Source: Kiloniellaceae bacterium (GTDB lineage: Bacteria; Pseudomonadota; Alphaproteobacteria; Kiloniellales; J153). Taken from it: 64,000 bases of DNA. This document shows, piece by piece, positions 8,500 to 16,045 of the stretch. Location of the stretch: contig JAJFGJ010000029.1 in NCBI GenBank assembly GCA_021776175.1, positions 1 through 64,000 of the forward strand. The letters run 5' to 3'. Made by a program: the position numbers and the translations under genes. Position 1 is the stretch's first letter; every line of letters starts with the position of its first letter. The notes beneath the pieces were generated by a model. The model was not told the DNA's origin, made no database searches, and saw only the letters and a program-made list of their open reading frames with translations.

Positions 8500-9549
8500 C
8501 TAAGGCCGCTTCCTTACCCCCGGCGCCAGGACCATGAGCGAGAGAATCTCGAACAGGATTTGGCCGCCGACCTGGGCGGTGTTGGTGGTGGGGTCGTATT
8601 CGGGGGCGATTTCGACCACGTCGCCGCCGACGATATCGAGCCCGGCGAACCCGCGCAGGAGCGCTTGGACCTCGCGCGGGCTTAGGCCGCCGATCTCCGG
8701 CGTGCCGGTACCGGGCGCGAAGGCGGGGTCTATGCCGTCGATGTCGAAGGACACGTAGACGGGACCCTCGCCGATCACCTCGCGCGCCTTGGCAATCACC
8801 GCCTCGACCCCCATTTGCGCGAACTTTTCCGCGTGGATCAGGGTCATGCCGGCATCGTAGGCGAACTCCCACAGAAACTCGGCGGAGCCGCGAATGCCGA
8901 TCTGTACGGTGCGCGCGGGATCGAGCACGCCGTCGAGCACGGCCCAGCGGAAGGGGCCGCCGTGGTGGAACTTAGCGCCGTCGTATTCGCCGCTGGTATC
9001 GCTGTGGGCGTCGATATGGATCATGCCGAGCGGGCGCTCGGCGCCCAGGGCCTTCAGAATCGGATAGGTGATGGAATGATCGCCACCGACGCTGCACGGG
9101 CGCACCCCGGCGGCCGCGAGGCGGGTGTAGAAGGTCTCGATATCCTCTATGGATTGGTCGAGACTAAAGCGACTGCGCATGGGCACGTCGCCGATATCGG
9201 CGACCTTTGCCTCGGCTTGGGGCACCACTTTCAGGGCGTGATTATAGGGGCCGATGCGCTCCATGGCGCGGACCGCGCGCGGGCCGAAGCGCGCGCCGGG
9301 CCGGTTGGTCACGCCCAAATCCATGGGCACCCCGAGAAGCGCGATGTCGAGGCCGCCGAAATCGGGCAAGTCCACCGCGTCCTCGCGGTAAGGCGCGTCG
9401 AGCAACGTCGGCACGCCGGAATAGGGTTTCCTGCGCGTATCGCCAGTAAAAAGAAGATCGGTGACCTTCTTGAACTCCGGGTCCATGACATCGCCGCCGC
9501 CGGCGGCATTGTACTTCGCGCGCAGCCGCTCCAGGTTCTTTTTATCCAT
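8500..9549 (-). CDS. Agmatinase/arginase-family ureohydrolase
   Basis: This is a 349-residue binuclear manganese enzyme of the ureohydrolase family. The metal motifs are all present: GGDHS, IDAHSDT, and SFDIDGIDPAFAPGTGTPE. Family members release urea from agmatine, guanidinobutyrate, guanidinopropionate and similar compounds. The N-terminal extension of about 35 residues and the length favour guanidino-acid hydrolases over classical agmatinase, but the exact substrate is open. It sits between the binding protein gene and the aminotransferase gene on one strand, which suggests uptake and hydrolysis of a guanidino compound followed by transamination. Confidence 0.88.
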   Translation of the reverse strand: MDKKNLERLRAKYNAAGGGDVMDPEFKKVTDLLFTGDTRRKPYSGVPTLLDAPYREDAVDLPDFGGLDIALLGVPMDLGVTNRPGARFGPRAVRAMERIGPYNHALKVVPQAEAKVADIGDVPMRSRFSLDQSIEDIETFYTRLAAAGVRPCSVGGDHSITYPILKALGAERPLGMIHIDAHSDTSGEYDGAKFHHGGPFRWAVLDGVLDPARTVQIGIRGSAEFLWEFAYDAGMTLIHAEKFAQMGVEAVIAKAREVIGEGPVYVSFDIDGIDPAFAPGTGTPEIGGLSPREVQALLRGFAGLDIVGGDVVEIAPEYDPTTNTAQVGGQILFEILSLMVLAPGVRKRP

Positions 9550-9626
9550 TGAAAGTCCGAATTAAAACGCGGGGACGCCGCGCCCCGGGAACCTTATCCC
9601 GGGACGCGGCGCCCTGGGTTACGAGA

Positions 9627-11228
9627 TTACGCGAACCACCAACGCTCGCCGTTCTTGTGGCCGTCGAGCTCCCAGTTGCTGGCGATTTGATCCGGCAGCC
9701 CCACCTTGGTGCTGGCCGCATGGGTATAGGCCATGTAAAGCGGGATGATCGCGCCGCCGTCTTCATGCACGAGTATCTGCATCTCGACATAGAGTTCACG
9801 CCGCTTGACCGGGTCCAGTTCACCGCGCGCCATAATGAGAAGCTCGTTGAAGCGCTTGTTATCCCAGTGCGATTCGTTCCAATCGGCGCCGGACGAATAG
9901 ATCTGCGAGAACACCCAATCTTCGGTCGGGCGGCCGCCCCAATAGCTGGCACACCAGGCCTTCTTGAGCCATACGTTCGACCAATAGCCGTCTTCGGGCT
10001 CGCGCACGACTTCGATTCCGATGCCCGCCTTCTTGGCCGATTCGGCATAGAGTTGCGCGGCGTCGACGGCGCCCTCGAAGGCGGAGTCGGCGACGTGGAA
10101 CTGAACCGACAGGTTTTCCATGCCCGCTTTCTTGAGATGGAACTTGGCTTTGTCGGGATCGTAGGGCCGTTGCGGCATTTCCTCGGGTGTCGCGCGATAG
10201 ATGTTGGCCGGGCCGACCGGGCTGTCGTTGCCGACCTCGCCCTGTCCCTTGAGGATCTTCTGCAACATCTCCTCGCGGTCGATCGCGTACTTGAGCGCCA
10301 AGCGCACGTGGTTATTGTCGAAAGGAGCGACGTCCGTATGCATCGGCAAGGTAGTATGCTTGTTGCCGTAGGTCGGGAAGACCTGAACCTCTTTGTCCCG
10401 CTTCAAGAGATGCACGGTCTTGAGGTCCAGGTTCGGAATGCAATCCACTTCGCCGGAGCGCAGGGCATTGGTGCGCGCCACCACGTCCGAGATAAAGAGA
10501 TTCTCGATCGAATCGAAATGCGCGCGGCCGGCTTTCCAATAATTCGGATTGCGCTTGACCTTGGTGCGCACACCCGGATCGAAGTCATCGAGAACATAAC
10601 CGCCGGTGCCGACGCCCGATTTCCAGTCGATTCCGCCATCGCTCATGGCCGGGCAGATGGTCAAGTGGTAGTCGCTGACGATGAAGGGGAAATCGGCATT
10701 GCCCGATTTCATCTGGAAGACCACCGTGTTCTTGCCGTCGGCCTTGATATCCTCGATCGGCGCGACGATGCCCTTGGCGGCGGATTTCGTGTCGTCGCCC
10801 CGGTGATGGTTGAAGGAAGCAACGACGTCGGCGGCCTCGAGGGACTTGCCGTTATGGAACTCGACCCCCTTGCGCAATTGGAAGGTCCAGGTCGAGGCGT
10901 CGGCGCTCGCTTCCCAGCTTTCGGCCAACTCGCCCGTGAGCTGGTTGTCCGATCCGATCTCGGTCAAGTTGTTGCGCAACTGGCCCGAGGAGACGTTGAT
11001 CATGTAGGAATCGAGTGTCTGCGCGGGATCGAGTACGTCGCTGGTGGCGCCGCCGGTCAGAACCTGGCGAAAATTCCCGCCCTTTTTCGGCGCCGCGGCC
11101 AGGGCCTTGTTGAAGGCCGAACTGGCCACGGCCACCGTGGCGCCGGCGGCAACGGCACTGCGCATGAAGCCGCGGCGATCCAATTTATGCTGCTCTAGAA
11201 GCCTTTTAAGCGTTCTTGGGGTGCTCAT
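9627..11228 (-). CDS. Family 5 extracellular solute-binding protein (peptide/opine type), Tat-exported
   Basis: This is a 533-residue ABC-importer binding protein of the oligopeptide/nickel family (SBP family 5). The N-terminus carries a twin-arginine signal: LDRRGFMRSAVAAG, a hydrophobic stretch, then an ALAAA cleavage site. Family signatures include LTGELAESW and the LRKGVEFHNG segment. No permease or ATPase genes accompany it in this window, so the rest of the importer must be encoded elsewhere. Context with ureohydrolase, aminotransferase and methyltransferase suggests it binds a nitrogenous compound rather than a peptide. Confidence 0.9.
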   Translation of the reverse strand: MSTPRTLKRLLEQHKLDRRGFMRSAVAAGATVAVASSAFNKALAAAPKKGGNFRQVLTGGATSDVLDPAQTLDSYMINVSSGQLRNNLTEIGSDNQLTGELAESWEASADASTWTFQLRKGVEFHNGKSLEAADVVASFNHHRGDDTKSAAKGIVAPIEDIKADGKNTVVFQMKSGNADFPFIVSDYHLTICPAMSDGGIDWKSGVGTGGYVLDDFDPGVRTKVKRNPNYWKAGRAHFDSIENLFISDVVARTNALRSGEVDCIPNLDLKTVHLLKRDKEVQVFPTYGNKHTTLPMHTDVAPFDNNHVRLALKYAIDREEMLQKILKGQGEVGNDSPVGPANIYRATPEEMPQRPYDPDKAKFHLKKAGMENLSVQFHVADSAFEGAVDAAQLYAESAKKAGIGIEVVREPEDGYWSNVWLKKAWCASYWGGRPTEDWVFSQIYSSGADWNESHWDNKRFNELLIMARGELDPVKRRELYVEMQILVHEDGGAIIPLYMAYTHAASTKVGLPDQIASNWELDGHKNGERWWFA

Positions 11229-11451
11229 GATATCCTCCCAGATGATTTAGCGGTTTATTGCTTTATCCGGCGCGGGCCTTGAGGCCCATCCAACTCGCGT
11301 ATGCACTGACTAGATACTAACCCCGTCCGCGGGTTCTGCCACCTATCTTTCGCCGCCGGCTCCCGTTGCCCGCGCCGGTCCCTGTGACACCGCCGGTCCC
11401 TATGCTACGTTTCGAGCGTCGCTAATCGAGTTGTGCGGAGATTTCCAGACC

Positions 11452-12567
11452 ATGCCTTTCGATCCAATACCCGCGTCCGAGCAGGGAGCTCTCACCATCG
11501 GCGAGCGGTTGTGCGATCTTGCCTTCCGCGATCCCAAGGGCCAGGCGGTTTCGCTCTATCACAATCGCTTGTTCGGCTGGCCCAAGGCGATCCATGTCGC
11601 GGCATCGCCGGGGGACGCGGAGGGCGAACTGCGGCGCCTGGCCGAGCGCGTCCGCGAGTTCGAGAGTGTGGAAACCCACGTGATCGGCGTGACCCGCGCC
11701 GCGCCGCAAGAGAACGCGGCCTTGGCGGAACGCCTCAAGCTGCCGTACTTGCTGTTGAGCGATGAGGAAGGCCTTCTTCACAAGGCCGCCGGAATGGAGC
11801 CGGGCGGCGCCGGGCACACCTTATTCTTCGATTCGGTCCTGCGCCTCGAACGCAAGATATCCAACGGCCAGGAACTGAGTCAGGCCGCCGCCGCCCTGGC
11901 CCACGCCCAGGCCCGTTTCGAGGCCAATCGGCCAAGGGTGGTCGGCATGCAGGCCCCCGCCTTGGTGGTGCCCAACGTCCTCGACGCCGATCACCGCCAG
12001 CGCCTGATGGCCCTCTGGGAGCAGGGCGCCAAGATCGAGAACGCCGTTTCGTCCCCGGCGCAGAAATCCCGCAAGAATCCAGGCAGCAAGATCCGCAGCG
12101 ACGTGTACCTGATGCTCGGAAGCCCGGAGTGCGGCGAACTTCTCGGCGTGCTGCGCCGGCGGCTGTTGCCCGAGGTCGCCAAGGCGTTCAATTTCGCCGC
12201 GACACGCACCGAGCACTTTCGCGTCGGCTGCTACGACGCGGCCCAAGGCGGCCATTTCGCGCCCCACCGCGACAATACGCTGAAAATCACCACCCACCGG
12301 CGTTTCGCCCTGACCTTGAACCTGAATTCCGGCGATTACGAGGGTGGATACCTGCGCCTGCCCGAATACGGGCCGCAGCTCTACGCGCCGCCGGCCGGCG
12401 GCGCGGCCGTGTTTTCCTGTTCCGTCCTGCATGTGGTGACGCCGGTCACGCGGGGCCGGCGTTTCGCCGTGATCGGTTTCCTGTGGGGCGAGGGCGAACA
12501 GGGAATCTTCGAACGCAGCCACGCCGATATGTTCCCCGACGGCACGGACATCAACCGGATCCCGTGA
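11452..12567 (+). CDS. Peroxiredoxin-like domain fused to 2OG-Fe(II) oxygenase
   Basis: This is a 371-residue two-domain protein. Residues about 10-150 resemble an AhpC/TSA-like thioredoxin fold but have no peroxidatic Cys motif. Residues about 245-350 form a prolyl-4-hydroxylase-like oxygenase: the iron ligands are His272 and Asp274 in APHRDN and His327 in SVLHVVTPV, and an Arg follows at about 337 for 2-oxoglutarate. The domain order suggests a hydroxylase with a redox or docking N-terminus. The ATG at 11452 is preceded by GCGGAG. It is monocistronic and convergent with the DadA-like gene. Confidence 0.82.
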   Translation: MPFDPIPASEQGALTIGERLCDLAFRDPKGQAVSLYHNRLFGWPKAIHVAASPGDAEGELRRLAERVREFESVETHVIGVTRAAPQENAALAERLKLPYLLLSDEEGLLHKAAGMEPGGAGHTLFFDSVLRLERKISNGQELSQAAAALAHAQARFEANRPRVVGMQAPALVVPNVLDADHRQRLMALWEQGAKIENAVSSPAQKSRKNPGSKIRSDVYLMLGSPECGELLGVLRRRLLPEVAKAFNFAATRTEHFRVGCYDAAQGGHFAPHRDNTLKITTHRRFALTLNLNSGDYEGGYLRLPEYGPQLYAPPAGGAAVFSCSVLHVVTPVTRGRRFAVIGFLWGEGEQGIFERSHADMFPDGTDINRIP

Positions 12568-12579
12568 CCGGGGAAAACT

Positions 12580-13845
12580 CTACAAAAACCGGTCGGGGCG
12601 GTAGGGCGCGAGGTCGATGTTCGGCCGCAGTCCCGAGATCATGCCGGCCAGCAGACGCCCGGTCTTGGGCCCGCCGGTCAAGCCGACGTGTTGATGGCCG
12701 AATCCCATGTAGGCCCCGGCGACCCCCGGCACCGCCCCGATAACCGGAATCGAATCGGATAGCGTCGGCCGGTGCCCCATCCACTCACGGGTCCCGGTCC
12801 AGGTCAGGTTCGGCATGGCCTCCTTGGCGCGCTTGAGCAGGAGTTCGACCGGCGCCCGGCTGGGCGGCGCCTCGGTGCCCCCCAATTCCACGATTCCCGC
12901 CAGGCGCACGCGCCCGTCCATGGGCGTGGCCACGAACTTGCCGGCGGTGATCGTGGACGGCCCGCGCGGCGCCATGTTGGCGCCCAGCAGTTCGACGTGA
13001 TAGCCGCGCTCGCTCTCCAAGGGCAATCGCAGGCCCAGGCGGCGGGCCAGCGGGCCGGACCATACGCCGGCCGATATCACCACCGTATCGCAGTCGATCG
13101 TGCCGCGATCGGTCTCGAGCCCCGTGACCCGGCCGCCCTCGCGCCCGATGTCTCGAACCTCGGCCTTGAGGCCGCGCCCGCCCCTGGCCTCGAAGTGGGC
13201 GGCCAGATCCTTCACATAGCGCCCGGGGTCGGCGATGAAACCGTGGCCCGGAATCCGGACCGCGAAATCCGCGCCGGCCCCGAAAGCGGGATCGTAGGCA
13301 CGTAGCGCCGCGGCGTCCATCTCCTCCCAATCGAAACCGCATTCCCGCCGTAACGACCATCCGAAGGCCTCCGCCTCATAGGCGGCCCGGTTCGGGTAGA
13401 CGAAGACGTAGTCCGAGGGCACGATCCATTTTTCGGCCCCCGTGCCCTGGGCCAACGCCCGATGCTGTTCCAGGCTGTCGCCGAGGATGGGGCCCAAGGC
13501 ACGGGCAATGCGCCGGGTTTCGCTCGCCCGGCAATGGCTCAGAAATCTGACCAGCCAGGGCAGAAGCCGCGGCAGGTAGGACCAGCGCAGAAACAGCGGG
13601 CTGCCGGGGTCCAGGAGCATGATCGGCGCCTTGGCGATCAAACCGGGCACCGTGACCGGCACCACGCCGCTGGAGGCGAGCACGCCGGCGTTGCCGAAGG
13701 ATGTGCCTTCGGCCGGGCCCAGGCGGTCGATCAGGACCACCTCGTGGCCGTCGCGCAGCAGCCAAAGCGCGGTCGAGACGCCGACAATTCCGGCCCCGAC
13801 GATAGCCACGGTTTTCTTACCGGCCGGTTCCAGCGAAGGGCTCAT
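12580..13845 (-). CDS. D-amino-acid dehydrogenase-like FAD oxidoreductase (DadA family)
   Basis: This is a 421-residue flavoprotein with VAIVGAGIVGVSTAL for FAD binding. It has the DadA-like TSFGNAGVLASSG segment and a C-terminal GAYMGFGHQHVGLTGGPKTG FAD-closing region. Related enzymes deaminate D-amino acids at the membrane and pass electrons to quinone. No alanine racemase is adjacent. It lies 12 bases from the convergent oxygenase gene. Together with the oxidase at 2643-3947 it frames an amine-catabolic region, but a shared pathway is inference. Confidence 0.87.
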   Translation of the reverse strand: MSPSLEPAGKKTVAIVGAGIVGVSTALWLLRDGHEVVLIDRLGPAEGTSFGNAGVLASSGVVPVTVPGLIAKAPIMLLDPGSPLFLRWSYLPRLLPWLVRFLSHCRASETRRIARALGPILGDSLEQHRALAQGTGAEKWIVPSDYVFVYPNRAAYEAEAFGWSLRRECGFDWEEMDAAALRAYDPAFGAGADFAVRIPGHGFIADPGRYVKDLAAHFEARGGRGLKAEVRDIGREGGRVTGLETDRGTIDCDTVVISAGVWSGPLARRLGLRLPLESERGYHVELLGANMAPRGPSTITAGKFVATPMDGRVRLAGIVELGGTEAPPSRAPVELLLKRAKEAMPNLTWTGTREWMGHRPTLSDSIPVIGAVPGVAGAYMGFGHQHVGLTGGPKTGRLLAGMISGLRPNIDLAPYRPDRFL

Positions 13846-13891
13846 ATGTGCTCCACTTCCATCACGCTATCGAATCTATCGAGAAAAAGAA

Positions 13892-13970
13892 CCCCTCCCC
13901 CCTTGAGGAGGAGGGACAGGGTGGGGGGTAGCGCGTCCGCGCGTCAAGAGAGTCGCTTTAGTTGTTTCCG
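13892..13970. repeat. Palindromic element, half copy
   Basis: This is the left arm only of the element seen at 42-226: a C-rich block, a G-rich block, AGCGCGTCCGCGCGTCAAGA and GAGTCGC. The right arm is missing; in its place comes the leader of the MlaC-like gene. It lies between the DadA-like gene start and the MlaC-like gene start. Confidence 0.7.
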
Positions 13971-14016
13971 TACCGCGCCCCCCCACATACGAAGTGTCCT
14001 TTTGATGGAGACACAC

Positions 14017-14631
14017 GTGGCCCTTAAACTTCGCGCCGCCATGCTGGCGGTTGTTCTGATCTTCGCCCAAGCCTGGCCGCCGGCCCTGGCCGCGCCCGCA
14101 CGCCCGGGAGAGCTCGTAACCGGGTTGAACGAGACCCTCTTGAGCGTCATGCGCGACGCAGAGACCTTGGGCTATCGGGGGCGGTACGACCGACTGGCGC
14201 CGGTGCTGAGCGAAACCTTCAATTTCCAGGTCATGGCCGGCATCTCGGCCGGGCGCCACTGGCGCGGCCTGTCCGGCGAGCAGCGGGGCCTGCTCGTCGA
14301 GGCCTTCGGCCGCATGAGCATCGGCACCTTCGCCGCCCGCTTCGACGGTTTCAGCGGCGAGCGTTTCGAGGTCGTGGGCGAGGAGCCGGGCCCGCGCGAT
14401 ACGGTTCTGGTACGCAACAAGCTGATCAAGAGCAACGGCGAGGAGATCGAGATCAACTACCTGATGAAGCGCTACAACGAGCGCTGGCGGGTGGTCGATG
14501 TCTATCTGGATTCAATATACAGCGAGCTGGCGACCAAGCGCTCCGAGTATTCCTCGGTCCTGGCCAACGAGGGCTTCGAGGGCCTGATCCGGCGAATCGG
14601 CGACAAGCTGGCCACTTTGGGCGGGAAATAG
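14017..14631 (+). CDS. MlaC/Ttg2D-family periplasmic lipid-binding protein
   Basis: This is a periplasmic phospholipid-shuttle family protein (PF05494 type; HpnM-like members also exist). A signal peptide of about 24 residues ends in ALAAP. The core has LSETFNFQVMAG and the conserved IEINYLMKRYNERWRVVDVYLD strand region, of which the last part is the family hallmark. I chose GTG at 14017 because GGAG sits six bases upstream; the in-frame ATG at 14005 lacks a ribosome site. No mlaABDEF genes are adjacent, so it acts alone or with unlinked partners, possibly in hopanoid or phospholipid transport. Confidence 0.87.
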   Translation: MALKLRAAMLAVVLIFAQAWPPALAAPARPGELVTGLNETLLSVMRDAETLGYRGRYDRLAPVLSETFNFQVMAGISAGRHWRGLSGEQRGLLVEAFGRMSIGTFAARFDGFSGERFEVVGEEPGPRDTVLVRNKLIKSNGEEIEINYLMKRYNERWRVVDVYLDSIYSELATKRSEYSSVLANEGFEGLIRRIGDKLATLGGK

Positions 14632-14699
14632 CCCGAAACCGGAAGCTGGAGCGCTTCGCGGCCTTATCGGCCCATTTTGTCCCGGCCTGGATAAACTCC

Positions 14700-14867
14700 C
14701 CGGCGGCGATTTATTATTATGAATACCAATGTCGATGCTAAATATATACAGCAGAAGCTAGCTTATGAGCATGTGAAATTCCGTATTAGGCATGGTATTC
14801 AATAAAATCACTTTTCATATTTTACTTATATAATTGTATTATAATATACACGAAGAATTGATGGTAA
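14700..14867 (+). promoter_or_regulatory. AT-rich leader/promoter region of the receiver-HPt pair
   Basis: About 170 bases of strikingly AT-rich sequence interrupt GC-rich surroundings. A TATAAT -10-like hexamer lies at 14840-14845, but no convincing -35 at the right spacing. No gene is visible here. Confidence 0.45.
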
Positions 14868-14906
14868 TTGACTATTGTTTCATACTTAGACCCTACTTTT
14901 CCGGCC

Positions 14907-15455
14907 ATGCCCATGGAGCCACAACACCCCGCTTATAACCTTTCGCACGTCGAGGTCGTTGTCGTCGACGACTGTCCCATCATGGTGAAACTGCTTGGCA
15001 TGATACTGAACTCCATGGACATAAAGAAGCTACACTGCACCACGGATCCCGAGCGAGCCTTGGAGGATATCTCCAAGTACCGGCCCCATCTCGTTATCAC
15101 AGACTTGCTCATGAATACGATCGACGGCATGGCGATCACCAAGGCGATTCGATTCAGCCCGGACGAGGAAATCCGCCACACCCCGATATTCGTCCTGTCC
15201 GGATTCACGGATAAGGAATGCGTGCTCCAGGCACGAGACGCGGGGGTCAACGAAGTGCTGGCGAAGCCCGTGTCCACCAAAACGATATACCGGAGAATTT
15301 GCAATCTCATAGAGCGGCCACCGAATTTCATCGAGACGGATTCTTACTTCGGACCCGACCGGCATCTTCCGCGGCCGAGCCTGTCGGATTCGGATGCGCG
15401 GATAAAGCAAGCGGTCGAGGAAGACATAGATCGGATCTATTTCGACGCCAACTAG
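14907..15455 (+). CDS. Single-domain response regulator
   Basis: This is a CheY-like receiver with a C-terminal tail of about 50 residues and no output domain. The acidic pocket is in VVVVDDCPIM, the phosphoacceptor Asp in VITDLLMN, the Thr/Ser switch in FVLSGFT, and the conserved Lys in VLAKPVS. The start is uncertain: ATG at 14907 or 14913 gives a receiver-only N-terminus, and TTG at 14868 would add 13 residues. None has a strong ribosome site. The HPt gene follows by 28 bases. Similar PAS-less receivers act in phosphorelays and chemotaxis. Confidence 0.82.
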   Translation: MPMEPQHPAYNLSHVEVVVVDDCPIMVKLLGMILNSMDIKKLHCTTDPERALEDISKYRPHLVITDLLMNTIDGMAITKAIRFSPDEEIRHTPIFVLSGFTDKECVLQARDAGVNEVLAKPVSTKTIYRRICNLIERPPNFIETDSYFGPDRHLPRPSLSDSDARIKQAVEEDIDRIYFDAN

Positions 15456-15483
15456 CTGGCCCTCAAATCCAACGGCTTTTGGA

Positions 15484-16008
15484 ATGCCAATGAGCAAGAC
15501 TCATGCAGTGAGGCGCTATGCGCCCCGGAATCGGATCGCGGATTGCACGAGCCGCGACGACGGGCTGGATCTCGAAACGATTCTGGCCCGGGTCAAGGCG
15601 GGCATTGAAGAGTTGCAGCAGGAATACCTGGGCGAAGCTCACGACGAGCTCGCGGAACTGAGCGCGAGTGTCGCCTTGGCGCAGACCACGGCCGGTGCGG
15701 AGCAAAGCAAGGCAATCGATCGCATTTTCCGGATCAGCCACGATCTCAGAGGTGTGGCCGGCTCCTTCGGCTACCTGCTCGTTACCCGGATCGGATCGTC
15801 CCTCTGCCATATGATCGAAAACAGCGGCGCATACGGTCCGCTCGAACTCGCGGTCATGGATTTACACGTCGGGGCGATGAAAGTGATTATGTCGAATCGA
15901 ATAACCGGCGATGGAAATTCAAAAACGTGCGCATTAATCAGCGGGATAGATGCGGCGGTGAGAAAATGCAGCGAGAATCCCGATCACCCCTCGGCGGATC
16001 CGGCATAA
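15484..16008 (+). CDS. Histidine phosphotransfer (HPt) domain protein
   Basis: This is a 174-residue mostly helical protein. The sequence ISHDLRGVAGSFGY matches the HPt active-site helix, with His86 as the phosphate carrier followed by the usual small and Gly residues. The N-terminal 30 residues are basic and unstructured. It follows the receiver gene and almost certainly forms a phosphorelay with it. No hybrid kinase is adjacent. Start at 15484 or 15490 is equally possible. Confidence 0.8.
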   Translation: MPMSKTHAVRRYAPRNRIADCTSRDDGLDLETILARVKAGIEELQQEYLGEAHDELAELSASVALAQTTAGAEQSKAIDRIFRISHDLRGVAGSFGYLLVTRIGSSLCHMIENSGAYGPLELAVMDLHVGAMKVIMSNRITGDGNSKTCALISGIDAAVRKCSENPDHPSADPA

Positions 16009-16045
16009 ACGAGGACTACCTGCCGGGGTTTCACGTTTAGAGCAC

